Shown here one piece after another: positions 36,991 through 44,717 of a stretch of DNA of 64,000 nt. Every line of letters starts with the position of its first letter. Within the stretch, counting starts at the first letter, position 1. The DNA is taken from assembly GCA_011525785.1 (NCBI GenBank), contig WYBT01000042.1, forward strand, positions 62,001-126,000, read 5' to 3'. The notes beneath the pieces were generated by a model, which was given only the letters and a program-made list of their open reading frames with translations, had not been told where the DNA came from and searched no databases. Source of the DNA: Planctomycetaceae bacterium. GTDB taxonomy: Bacteria; Planctomycetota; UBA1135; GCA-002686595. The position numbers were made by a program, and so were the translations under genes.

Positions 36991-38589
36991 ATGCGCACCA
37001 CCTTGCTCTGCATCCCTGGAATTGTCGCCTTGGCCCACGTCGCTGCGGCGCAGTTGCCACAGCCCGAGGGCTTCTCGACCCAGAACATCATCTCGCAGGC
37101 GGCCAACCGTGCTGAGAGCGTGTTCGCCGCCGACCTGGACGGCGACGGCGACGTCGACACGCTCTCCGCCTCAGCCGGGGATGGCAAGGTCGCCTGGTAC
37201 GAGAACCTGGGCGGCGGGGCCTTCGGGCCGGAGCAACTGATCTCGCAGTTGAGCACGAACCCGCAACAGGTCCTGGCCGATGACCTCGACGGCGACGGCG
37301 ACCTGGACGTGCTCTGGACCGGCATCCAGTCCGATCAGATCGTGTGGCATCAAAACCTCGGCGGGGGCAGCTTCGGCCCGGGCCAAGCTCTGTCCATCTC
37401 GACCGCCAGCCCCGTGTCGGTCACGACCTCGGACCTGGACGGCGACGGGGACCGCGACATCGTCGCCGCGTTCCTGACCCAAAACGGGCGCGTGGCCATC
37501 TTCCAGAACCTCGGTGGCGGAGTGTTCGGCGCACAGCTGTCACTGCCCAACGCCGTTGGCGTTTACCGCTACGTGCGCGCGGCCGACTTGAACGGCGATG
37601 GCCGCGTGGACCTGATCGCGTCGCGCCAACAGCCCAGTGAGTTCCAGATCATCCCCAACTTTGGAAACCTGAGCTTCGGCGCCCCCTTCGCGCTCCCCAC
37701 TCCCGGCGGATTCCAGGTGACCAGGTCGATCGAGGCAGCAGATCTCGACGGCGACGGCAACATCGATTTGTTGACGACCCTGAACACCTTCAACGGGACG
37801 TACTGGCACAGGAACCTGGGCGGCGGGATTTTCGGCCCGCGTCTGACGATCTCGAACCAGGTCGCCGTAGCCAGCGACGCCCTTGCGGCGGATCTCGACC
37901 TGGACGGCGACCTCGACGTCGTCTCGTCGGGTGCGGGCAACTTCGACCCGATCGGCTGGTTCGAAAACCTGGGGGCAGGGAGCTTCGGCCCGTACAAAGG
38001 CATCGTGCCCCAGAACAACGGCGACGTGAACGCGGTGTCCTCGATCTTCGTCGCGGACGTCGACGGCGACAGCGACCTCGACGTGCTCTCCTCGTCGGTG
38101 TTCGACAACAAGATCGCTTGGTACCGCAATCTAGTTGGCGTATCTCAGACCACTGTCTATTGCACGGCCGGCACGACGACCAACGGCTGCACCCCGTCGA
38201 TCAACGCCAACGTCAACCCGAACGCCGCCAACAACGCCGGCGTGATGATCACCGTCGCCAACGTCGAAGGCCTGAAGCAGGGCATCTGCTTCTACGGAAT
38301 CAACAACACCGGCTTCACGCCGTCGCCGTGGGGCCTGAGCAGCACGAGCTTCCTGTGCGTCAAGGGCCCCACGCAGCGTGTGAGTGCGCTGTTCTCGGGC
38401 GGCACGAGCAACTCTTGCAACGGCGGCTTCGAGCTGAATTGGGACGCCTTCGTCGCGGCCAACCCGACCGCGGTAGGCGCGCCGTTCGCGGCGGGCGACA
38501 AGGTCTTCGTGCAGGCCTGGTTTCGCGACCCGCCGGCCCCGAAGACGACCAACCTCTCGGACGCCGTCGAGCTGACGGTCCAGCCTTGA
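36991..38589 (+). CDS. Secreted FG-GAP/VCBS beta-propeller protein with shared C-terminal module
   Basis: 532 residues from the ATG at 36991; signal peptide MRTTLLCIPGIVALAHVAAA. Seven repeats carry the calcium-binding loop DLDGDGDxD (for example ADLDGDGDVDTLSAS, DDLDGDGDLDVLWTG, AADLNGDGRVDLIAS) followed by WYENLGGGxFG, the pattern of integrin-like FG-GAP/VCBS propellers. The C-terminal 130 residues match the modules at 20267 and 31301 (YCTAGTTTNGC, ICFYG, FLCVKGPTQR, SCNGGFELNW, VFVQAWFRDPPAPK). A hairpin terminator follows at 38640. Likely a calcium-stabilised surface or extracellular protein. Confidence 0.92.
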   Translation: MRTTLLCIPGIVALAHVAAAQLPQPEGFSTQNIISQAANRAESVFAADLDGDGDVDTLSASAGDGKVAWYENLGGGAFGPEQLISQLSTNPQQVLADDLDGDGDLDVLWTGIQSDQIVWHQNLGGGSFGPGQALSISTASPVSVTTSDLDGDGDRDIVAAFLTQNGRVAIFQNLGGGVFGAQLSLPNAVGVYRYVRAADLNGDGRVDLIASRQQPSEFQIIPNFGNLSFGAPFALPTPGGFQVTRSIEAADLDGDGNIDLLTTLNTFNGTYWHRNLGGGIFGPRLTISNQVAVASDALAADLDLDGDLDVVSSGAGNFDPIGWFENLGAGSFGPYKGIVPQNNGDVNAVSSIFVADVDGDSDLDVLSSSVFDNKIAWYRNLVGVSQTTVYCTAGTTTNGCTPSINANVNPNAANNAGVMITVANVEGLKQGICFYGINNTGFTPSPWGLSSTSFLCVKGPTQRVSALFSGGTSNSCNGGFELNWDAFVAANPTAVGAPFAAGDKVFVQAWFRDPPAPKTTNLSDAVELTVQP

Positions 38590-38639
38590 TCGCGGCTGCC
38601 CCTGTCAACTGGCGTTGACGTCCAGGGTGCGTGATTCCA

Positions 38640-38668
38640 GGGGCCGGTCGCTGCACGCGGCCGGCCCC
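38640..38668 (+). terminator. Hairpin terminator after the FG-GAP gene
   Basis: Stem GGGGCCGGTCGC / GCGGCCGGCCCC (12 pairs, one G-T type) with a TGCAC loop, 51 bases past the stop, followed by CCTCGTTTC. A strong stem with a weak T tract. Confidence 0.7.
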
Positions 38669-38745
38669 CCTCGTTTCACGGCCATGCGCTCGAGTGGCGC
38701 ACCGACGCGCGAGCTTGAGAACCCTGCCGCGCCGCGACACAACGC

Positions 38746-39966
38746 TCACTCCGGCTCGAGCATGGCGAGACGCTTCCTCATCGTCTTCGCTAGGTGGGTC
38801 GTCTGCTTCTCGGTGAGACCGATCTCCCCGACGCGCTCTGCGAGCGGCGCGAGGCGTTTCACGAGGCTCGCGAGCACACGGCGCACGGAAGCCGCGCTGA
38901 CGCCGTTGCGCTCGCCGAAGGCGACGAAGTGCTTCCACGTGAGGCGCTCGTCGCGCCCTTCGAGCGCGAGCGCGAGTTTCGCATCGCCGTAGGGCAGCGT
39001 GCTCACGATGTCGTAGGCAGGCGTGAGCGCGATCAGGCCCGAACGGCGCAGCACGCTGAGGTTCTTCGCATGCAGGTCACCGTTCGCCACCGCATACGCA
39101 AAGGCCTGACGCCGAAGCAACTCGAGCCGAGCCACCACCGGCGCCGACGCGACCTCGAGCGCGTCGCTCACGTCCTGCAGCTTCAAGCGGTACTTGTCCG
39201 CCGGATAGCGGCCGAGGAGCTGGCACACGTCCTCCTGGTGGATCCGCTGCACGCTTCCATCCGCAGCGGCGACGCGGTCGAAGCGCTCGACCACCAAGGC
39301 TGCTTCGCCGCGCGCATCGCGCACGAGTTCCACCTCGGCCGTCTCGATGCCCGCGGCGCGCGACGCGGCCATGAAGAAGGCTTCGTTCTCAACCAGGCGC
39401 GGAAAGTCCGGCGGCGACAGTTTCAGCAGGTAGTGGCGCGTCGTTCCGCGCTTGCGCAACGGAACGGAGATCATCGCGGCGGAGACCTTGGGCATCACGC
39501 CCGCAAACGAGCTGTGCGCCGCGACGGAGTCGAGCGCGAGGCTGCGCTCGAGCAACTCGCGAAAGTCCATCTGCTCCCACGGCCCGTGCGGCGCAACGGC
39601 GGCGCGCTCCTGCGGGGCCTCGCCCTCGACGGTCGCCGACACGTCGCCGATCGTGTCGGCGCCGATGGCCGCGAGCAGCGAGAACAGATCGTCCTCGGAG
39701 GTCTTCGATGCTCGCACGAGCGCGCGCAGGCGCAGGCCCTCGGGAAGCAGCCCCGCGAAGAACGGATGCAGGTTGACGCCGGCCACGTCGTACGGCTCCG
39801 CGCGCACCGGCATGCGGATCGCGATCGAGCGCTCCGGATCGCCGCGGTGAAGCTCGACCCAGCGCGGGTCGTACTCGAAGCGCGCGCCGTGCTCCGTCCG
39901 ATGCAGGCGCCCCACGCGCTCGACGCCCAGATGAACGTCGAGCGCCTCCGCACCGCGCGCGTTCAC
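38746..39966 (-). CDS. hipA: HipA-family Ser/Thr kinase toxin
   Basis: 406 residues from a GTG at 39966 that overlaps the stop of hipB (GTGA). The N-terminal HipA domain (LDVHLGVERVGRLHRTE) is followed by the kinase core: SSFAGVMPKVSA, where the GxxPK loop lies; HYLLKLSPPDFPRLVENEAF with the nucleotide-binding Lys; NGDLHAKNLSV with catalytic Asp near 297; and AYDIVSTLPYG with the metal Asp near 319. Known HipA toxins phosphorylate targets such as glutamyl-tRNA synthetase, causing growth arrest; they are neutralised by HipB. All expected catalytic residues are present. The target here is unknown. Confidence 0.93.
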   Translation of the reverse strand: MNARGAEALDVHLGVERVGRLHRTEHGARFEYDPRWVELHRGDPERSIAIRMPVRAEPYDVAGVNLHPFFAGLLPEGLRLRALVRASKTSEDDLFSLLAAIGADTIGDVSATVEGEAPQERAAVAPHGPWEQMDFRELLERSLALDSVAAHSSFAGVMPKVSAAMISVPLRKRGTTRHYLLKLSPPDFPRLVENEAFFMAASRAAGIETAEVELVRDARGEAALVVERFDRVAAADGSVQRIHQEDVCQLLGRYPADKYRLKLQDVSDALEVASAPVVARLELLRRQAFAYAVANGDLHAKNLSVLRRSGLIALTPAYDIVSTLPYGDAKLALALEGRDERLTWKHFVAFGERNGVSAASVRRVLASLVKRLAPLAERVGEIGLTEKQTTHLAKTMRKRLAMLEPE

Positions 39967-40256
39967 TGCGCGCCGTCCTGCGCGCGCTGGTCGACGCTCA
40001 CGCCCTCGCGACCGGGCCGCACGTGCAGCTCCAGTCCGAGCACCGCGAGCACGGCGAGGACCTTGTCGATCCGCACGGTCGGCTTGCCGTGCTCGAGCGA
40101 GTACAGGAACGCGGGCCCCACGCCGGCCAAGTCGCACAGCACGAGCTGGTCGAGCCCCAGCGCCCGCCGACGCGCCCGAACGGCCTCGCCCAAGGCCCGC
40201 GCGGCGTCCCGACCGGCGGAAGCGCCGCCTGGCGAACCGGATCCCTTCGAGCGCAT
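39963..40256 (-). CDS. hipB: HipB-family antitoxin, XRE helix-turn-helix
   Basis: 97 residues from the ATG at 40256 (MRSKGSGSPGGASAGRDAAR). The XRE helix-turn-helix is LGEAVRARRRALGLDQLVLC followed by DLAGVGPAFLYSLEHGKPTV (about 20-60). VRIDKVLAVLAVLGLELHVR completes the HipB fold. It binds DNA at the operon promoter and blocks HipA. The gene precedes hipA with a GTGA overlap, the typical HipBA order, so the pair is probably autoregulated. Upstream in-frame sequence to 40352 lacks family similarity. Confidence 0.9.
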   Translation of the reverse strand: MRSKGSGSPGGASAGRDAARALGEAVRARRRALGLDQLVLCDLAGVGPAFLYSLEHGKPTVRIDKVLAVLAVLGLELHVRPGREGVSVDQRAQDGAQ

Positions 40257-40723
40257 GGTTTCTACCAGTCTATCGTCGATCTTGCGCTCCAGGCAGAGTC
40301 GTTTCCATGCTATCGCATGGATTTTAGCGAGAGTGGCCCGCCCCCAGCCCACGCGCCCCCGCCATCCATTCGATCACATGGACGCCGTCCGTCCCCTCCC
40401 GCCCGCTGCCCGCTGCGCTCCCGCGCTCCCCAGCCTCCGTCCCACGCCCGGGCGGCGGAGTTCGAGCCGCCCCGTCATCGATTTGTTGGCCGCGGGCCGA
40501 TTTCTCATCGAAACGCGCAGCGGTTCACCGTTCTCGAGCGGGCGCGGGTTGTCGGCGAGCACGGCGCGCACCGGCGCACCGCTGACAGCCGCTGGCTCAG
40601 TGTCACGGCAGCGCGCTTGCGATTCGCAAGCCCGTGCACACATGCCGGCCGCGTCGACTTCAGACTCGCTCTAAGCCGCCTCTCGCGACCGCGCGCGAAT
40701 TCGTGCTCGGTAGACTCCTCCAC
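40257..40723. other. Intergenic region between divergent hipBA and nucleotidyltransferase genes
   Basis: 467 bases with no supported gene. It must contain the hipBA promoter and operator and the divergent promoter for the pair at 40724. No clear operator palindrome was resolved by eye. Confidence 0.45.
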
Positions 40724-40906
40724 GTGCCGCACGACCCGCCCCAGCCCGCCGCCACGAACGAGCCGGCCCGCCCGCCGAGCGCGGACGACCACGACGAGTC
40801 ACTCGTTCGCTGGTACCTGTCGCTCACCCCGGCGCAGCGACTCGACGTGCTCAACGCGAACATCAACGCGATCCTGCGCGCCCGCGCCGCCCAAGGCCTT
40901 GGCTGA
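40724..40906 (+). CDS. Small protein upstream of AbiEii-like nucleotidyltransferase
   Basis: About 60 residues from a GTG at 40724 (a GTG at 40703 is an alternative; no clear ribosome-binding site). The recognisable part is DHDESLVRWYLSLTPAQRLD followed by VLNANINAILRARAAQG. The DESLVRWxLSLTPAxRLxxL pattern is typical of short proteins encoded before nucleotidyltransferase genes in many genomes. The downstream gene begins within its last codons (8-base overlap), giving tight coupling. Possibly an antitoxin or adaptor; unproven. Confidence 0.68.
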   Translation: MPHDPPQPAATNEPARPPSADDHDESLVRWYLSLTPAQRLDVLNANINAILRARAAQGLG

Positions 40907-41399
40907 CCTTCGCACACTCGTCGCGGAGCTCGTTCGCGGTCGGGTTGGGTTTGTCGTTATCGGCGGCGTGGCTGCTGCGCTGCGCGGTGCGCCGGTCACG
41001 AGCCTCGAACTCGAAGTCGTGCCCGCGCGTGACGCCGCGAATGCCGAGCGGCTGCAACGCGCGCTCACGGCGCTCCGCGCCCACTACCGCAGCCACCCGG
41101 AAGTCGAGCCCACCACCGTCGACCTTCAGCGACCGGGCCACCACCTGCTGCTCACCAGCGCCGGCCCGCTCGACGTGCTTGGGGTCGCTGTCGGCGAGCG
41201 CGACTTCGAGCGGCTTCGCCCCTGCTCCGATCTCTTGCCGCTGGGTGACGGCCTCGAAGCACGCGTCTTGCGCCTCGACGAGATCATCGCGATGAAGGAG
41301 CAACTCGGCCGTGAGAAGGACCTCGCGGCGCTTCCGATGCTGCGAGCGGCGTTGCGATTGACGCACTCAGTCGCCCCTGAATCGCCTCGCGATGCGTGA
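40899..41399 (+). CDS. AbiEii/MNT-like nucleotidyltransferase with altered acidic motif
   Basis: 166 residues from a TTG at 40899; no upstream ATG/GTG in frame fits. The fold signature is FVVIGGVAAALRGAPVTSLE then LEVVPARDAANAERLQRAL, VLRLDEIIAMKEQLGREKD and LAALPMLRAAL. In relatives the strand after the T carries two Asp (DLDL) that bind metal; here it reads LELE, with Glu in both places. Nucleotidyltransferases of this family act in toxin-antitoxin or abortive-infection systems. The substitution raises the question whether it is still active. Coupled to the small protein at 40724. Confidence 0.78.
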   Translation: MADLRTLVAELVRGRVGFVVIGGVAAALRGAPVTSLELEVVPARDAANAERLQRALTALRAHYRSHPEVEPTTVDLQRPGHHLLLTSAGPLDVLGVAVGERDFERLRPCSDLLPLGDGLEARVLRLDEIIAMKEQLGREKDLAALPMLRAALRLTHSVAPESPRDA

Positions 41400-41498
41400 T
41401 GGCCAGGTTGGCTGACGTAGGACGCGCGCTCGGACGCGGCAACCGGTCCACAAGCTCGAGAACTCGGCTCGCGACCGCCTCTCGGTGAGCGGCAGCAG

Positions 41499-41924
41499 CT
41501 ACCGAGTTCGCTTCTTCAGCGCCGACGCTGGAACCACGCCCCGCGCGGCCTTTCGGATCTTTCGTGCCAGCGCGATGGCCGCGCGAGCTTCCGCCAGCGG
41601 GATCTCCGCGTAGTCGCCGGGGTAGCGAGTCACCGTGGCGTAGTCCGTGAAGCGCTCGAGCAGCGCGGGCGCGACGTCCGGACGCCAGTCTTCCGGGAGC
41701 AAGGCCGCGATGACGCCGAGGTCGTGCGTCTTCGGGAAGGGCGTGCCCTGCAGGACCAGCAACGCCTTGAGGTACTTCTCAACGCACTGTTGCGCGTGGA
41801 AGCAGATCGTGTCCGTAGGGCAATCGCGCTGAACACGCAGCGTGATCGTCGCCGTTCTCAGATCGCTTTCGGCCTTGGCGATCCACTCGGCGACGACGCG
41901 CAGGACGTCATCGCTTGCGGCCAT
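41499..41924 (-). CDS. HEPN-domain protein of an MNT/HEPN toxin-antitoxin pair
   Basis: 141 residues from the ATG at 41924, which overlaps the end of the MNT gene by 17 bases. The HEPN helix signature is CFHAQQCVEKYLKALLVLQG preceded by WIAKAESDLRTATITLR and followed by TPFPKTHDLGVIAALL and DYATVTRYPGDYAE. HEPN proteins are often RNases or nucleotide-binding partners of minimal nucleotidyltransferases; in HepT/MntA pairs the HEPN is the toxin and MNT inactivates it by AMP transfer. A clear RNase RxxxxH motif was not located with certainty, so activity is uncertain. Confidence 0.88.
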   Translation of the reverse strand: MAASDDVLRVVAEWIAKAESDLRTATITLRVQRDCPTDTICFHAQQCVEKYLKALLVLQGTPFPKTHDLGVIAALLPEDWRPDVAPALLERFTDYATVTRYPGDYAEIPLAEARAAIALARKIRKAARGVVPASALKKRTR

Positions 41925-42270
41925 GCAGCACCTTGCCCTCGTGCGCGGCCGGCCACTCGACGGTGCCGACAACGTTTTTGCGCCACGCGAACGACTCGGG
42001 AGTCGCAACGGCGACGTCCTTGGGAACCGGGATGTCGTGCAGCGCGACGCGGATCTCGATGGCCTTCTCCCGCGTCGAACCGTCGACCGGCATCACCACC
42101 AGCAGGTCGACATCGCTGTCGGGCCGCGCGTCGCCTCGCGCCCTCGACCCGAACAGGATGACTTGCTCGGGATCGAACTGGTCGACGATGCGGCGCACCA
42201 TCGTGCGGATGGCTCGCTCGACCTCGGCCTTCGGCAGGGGCCAGGTGACAGCGGTGCGCTTGGAGATCAC
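41908..42270 (-). CDS. Minimal nucleotidyltransferase (MNT) of an MNT/HEPN pair
   Basis: 120 residues. The catalytic motif is ILFGSRARGDARPDSDVDLL (Gly-Ser then D-x-D at about 40-60), preceded by the helical N-terminus RAIRTMVRRIVDQFDPEQV. It transfers nucleotides; in characterised pairs it polyadenylates its HEPN partner and so acts as antitoxin. The gene lies first and overlaps the HEPN gene, the usual order. Lies between the HipBA pair and the AAA/DUF4435 pair in a defence-type island. Confidence 0.9.
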   Translation of the reverse strand: MISKRTAVTWPLPKAEVERAIRTMVRRIVDQFDPEQVILFGSRARGDARPDSDVDLLVVMPVDGSTREKAIEIRVALHDIPVPKDVAVATPESFAWRKNVVGTVEWPAAHEGKVLHGRKR

Positions 42271-42467
42271 GTTGGGAGGTTACCGCGCCGGAGCATCTTT
42301 GGCGCGTTGGATGCGATGGAGAACTGCAGCAGCGCGGTGGCGGCGGTCCGACGCAGACTTGGGGGCTCGAATCGTGGTGGGGAGAGCCAGGCTCGGTATC
42401 CCCGAAGATCGTCTTGGCGCGAATCGTGGCAGCGAGGGCCTAATCGGTATGTCCGGCACCGCGGTAC

Positions 42468-43328
42468 CTAACTCGGGCGTTTAAGGGACTCATCTAGCGC
42501 TTGCCGAAGCGCATCGAGACCAGAAAGCCCACAGCGTCCCATCAAACGAAACCGAAACGTTTTCCGCTTGATCGTCGTCCTGGATAGTTGGAGCACACGA
42601 ATTAGGGACAGCGGCAAAAGGAAGTCCTTCCCCGACACTACATGCAAGGGGTTGGGAAGCATGGCGACGCGCGCGGCGAGATTAGCAATCCGCGCCTCCG
42701 CCGCCTCCCGCCCAATGCTCTCCATGATTTCGTGCTTAATACGCTCAAGACTGTCAGCACACTTATCGGGGTCCAAGACAAGAGTTTCGTGAGGCTGGCT
42801 CGAAAACACCAACGCGAGCCCTCTGCCAACAGTCTTTGACTGAGGCTTGACTTCATTCAGTATGGCAAGGGCCACAAACAACTCCACCAAATGGTCTCGA
42901 ATGCGATTCATCCACGTGGCGTATTCGAGCCGATCGGCCGCTTGCTGCTCAGTAATGCAACACTCTTCCGATACGATGCGGCAGAGAGCGACCTCATCTA
43001 CGATAAAGTTCTCAATACAATATGCTGGAATTCGAAACAGCCGCGACATCGTCGGAGGAGCTTCCCCTCTCACCCATTCAAAGTCCCCATCAATCAAAAA
43101 CAACGCCGGGCGCTCCGAGCTTGCATAGGCCAATGCACGTGCAACGACCGCCGAACGTCCGTTCAACGCGAAAACGCGGCGCACGCGGACTCGTCGCGGC
43201 GAGATTCGCTGAATGAGCTCCAAATAGAACGCCTCACTCCCTTCATCCTCAACGAATACGTCCACGTCCTGAAGGGGGCGAAAGAGCAGCACAAGCGCGT
43301 CGAGAGCGTGAGCAGGCCAGGACAACAT
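42468..43328 (-). CDS. DUF4435 (TOPRIM-like) protein, AriB-like effector of a PARIS-type system
   Basis: 286 residues from the ATG at 43328 (MLSWPAHALDALVLLF), eight bases after the AAA gene's stop; an upstream ATG at 43355 would overlap it. The DUF4435 signature is VDVFVEDEGSEAFYLELI, ALFLIDGDFEWVRG and RLFRIPAYCIENFIVDEVAL, with acidic residues (E, then DGD) positioned like a TOPRIM metal site. DUF4435 proteins beside ATPases include AriB of PARIS, where the ATPase holds and then releases the effector on phage trigger recognition; activated AriB is a nuclease reported to act on tRNA. The order and lengths here agree. Base composition is clearly lower in GC than in flanking genes, a sign of acquisition. 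Family assignment good; PARIS membership inferred. Confidence 0.82.
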   Translation of the reverse strand: MLSWPAHALDALVLLFRPLQDVDVFVEDEGSEAFYLELIQRISPRRVRVRRVFALNGRSAVVARALAYASSERPALFLIDGDFEWVRGEAPPTMSRLFRIPAYCIENFIVDEVALCRIVSEECCITEQQAADRLEYATWMNRIRDHLVELFVALAILNEVKPQSKTVGRGLALVFSSQPHETLVLDPDKCADSLERIKHEIMESIGREAAEARIANLAARVAMLPNPLHVVSGKDFLLPLSLIRVLQLSRTTIKRKTFRFRLMGRCGLSGLDALRQALDESLKRPS

Positions 43329-43335
43329 GAATGGC

Positions 43336-44676
43336 CTAGCTGAGCGAGCGTACATGGGCAACTCGGTCCAATATGATCGCCGGAGAGTGAGTCGCCATAA
43401 TCAGTTGGACTCGTGGATTCGCATCCTGAACTGCTTGCACGAAACGCTCTTGCCAAGCCAAGTGGAGGGATAGCTCCGGCTCATCAATAACAAAAACTCC
43501 GCTTTCTCTTAACTCTCGGCTCAGCGACAAGTGCGCCAGCATGATGACGATTTGGCTCTCGCCGGACGAAAGCTCATGAGTCGAACGAGCCCTCGGCTCA
43601 TCGTGAATCGCAACCAAGAGCCGATCCGAATCACTCAACTGAAGGCTCTTGCCTGTTTGCTCCAGGAACCCGTTGGCAAGACTGAGAAACCGGTCCATCG
43701 GCGCGTGCAGCTCGGCCCGTTGAGCTCCATACTTCTCAAGCTTCTCCACGTATCGAACAATTCGATCCACCTGTGCCTTGTTCATCAGCCAACCAAACAA
43801 CTCATCCTGGCGCTTCTCGGACGGCGCCCCACGGGCAGATTCAAGCACGTCAACAGTCCTACTCATGTCCTCGAAAAATCGCGTGAGTGCCTTTTGAACT
43901 TCGCCGAGAGGAAGTCGAAGTCGCGCCGCACTAGTTTCAGCGGCCGCTTGCCGTCGCTTAAAGTCGTTCAACACGCTGCGATTGGGAATATCGACTGGCA
44001 TTTGAGGTCCAACTCGCTCATATCGAAATGCATCGACTAGGAGCTCAGTGCGAAGCCTCTCGTCCATTTTCTCCTGCGCCGCGCGCGTTGCGTTGAGTGA
44101 GTCACGAACCAAGGTCTCGACATCTTGAAGGCTGCTGGGCATGCCAACTCGGCGAGGCCGGTCAACGCGGATTCCACGTCTGTACTCCAGCTCTCGACGA
44201 TAGGCCAACTCAGGATCCTCTGCGGTCGCAGCACTGACCGACCTACGATCAAGCGCTAGAAACATGGGAGTCGACAGGCCAGCAATTCTGGCGATCGCCT
44301 TGTTCCGGCCAAGCCGTCGCTGAAGCGGGCTACGAACAGCTTCATCTGCGCGGAACTCCAGCGCCAACTGCATGTCCGCCGCGGAGAGTCGAAGCACGTC
44401 GTCCTCGCCGGTGACGGACAGCGTTAGCGTTTCGGCGGTTCGCGTCGAAGTTACAGCTATGAGTTGTCCCTCAACCTCCGTTGTCACGCACGCAGACTCG
44501 TAAGTGATGCCCACGAGCTGCGGAACACTCGGAGTTAGCAGCCCCATCAATAGGCGAAGCGCGCTCGTCTTGCCGCAGCCATTGAGACCAGTCAAAAACG
44601 TCAGATCCGGGAGAAAATCTATATCCAGTGACAGATATCCATGGACACCTTCGGCCTGCAGTCTCAGTATCTTCAT
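43336..44676 (-). CDS. AAA (ABC/OLD-like) ATPase, AriA-like sensor of a PARIS-type system
   Basis: 446 residues from the ATG at 44676, with AAGGAGG 7 bases upstream, the best ribosome-binding site in this region. Walker A is TGLNGCGKTSALRLL (Lys36); signature HELSSGESQIVIMLAHLS near 370; Walker B VFVIDEPELSLHLAWQ near 395, with switch His in IMATHSPAIILD near 430. Long helical insert between them. The ABC-type head plus inserted helices fits AAA_15/AAA_21 ATPases that act as sensors in anti-phage systems. Next to a DUF4435 gene it forms an ariA-ariB-like pair. In PARIS the ATPase senses a phage anti-restriction protein. Lower GC than the host suggests transfer. Confidence 0.85.
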   Translation of the reverse strand: MKILRLQAEGVHGYLSLDIDFLPDLTFLTGLNGCGKTSALRLLMGLLTPSVPQLVGITYESACVTTEVEGQLIAVTSTRTAETLTLSVTGEDDVLRLSAADMQLALEFRADEAVRSPLQRRLGRNKAIARIAGLSTPMFLALDRRSVSAATAEDPELAYRRELEYRRGIRVDRPRRVGMPSSLQDVETLVRDSLNATRAAQEKMDERLRTELLVDAFRYERVGPQMPVDIPNRSVLNDFKRRQAAAETSAARLRLPLGEVQKALTRFFEDMSRTVDVLESARGAPSEKRQDELFGWLMNKAQVDRIVRYVEKLEKYGAQRAELHAPMDRFLSLANGFLEQTGKSLQLSDSDRLLVAIHDEPRARSTHELSSGESQIVIMLAHLSLSRELRESGVFVIDEPELSLHLAWQERFVQAVQDANPRVQLIMATHSPAIILDRVAHVRSLS

Positions 44677-44717
44677 TTGCCCGCCTCCTTAGTCAGCGAA
44701 ATTGAACGGCACAGACA

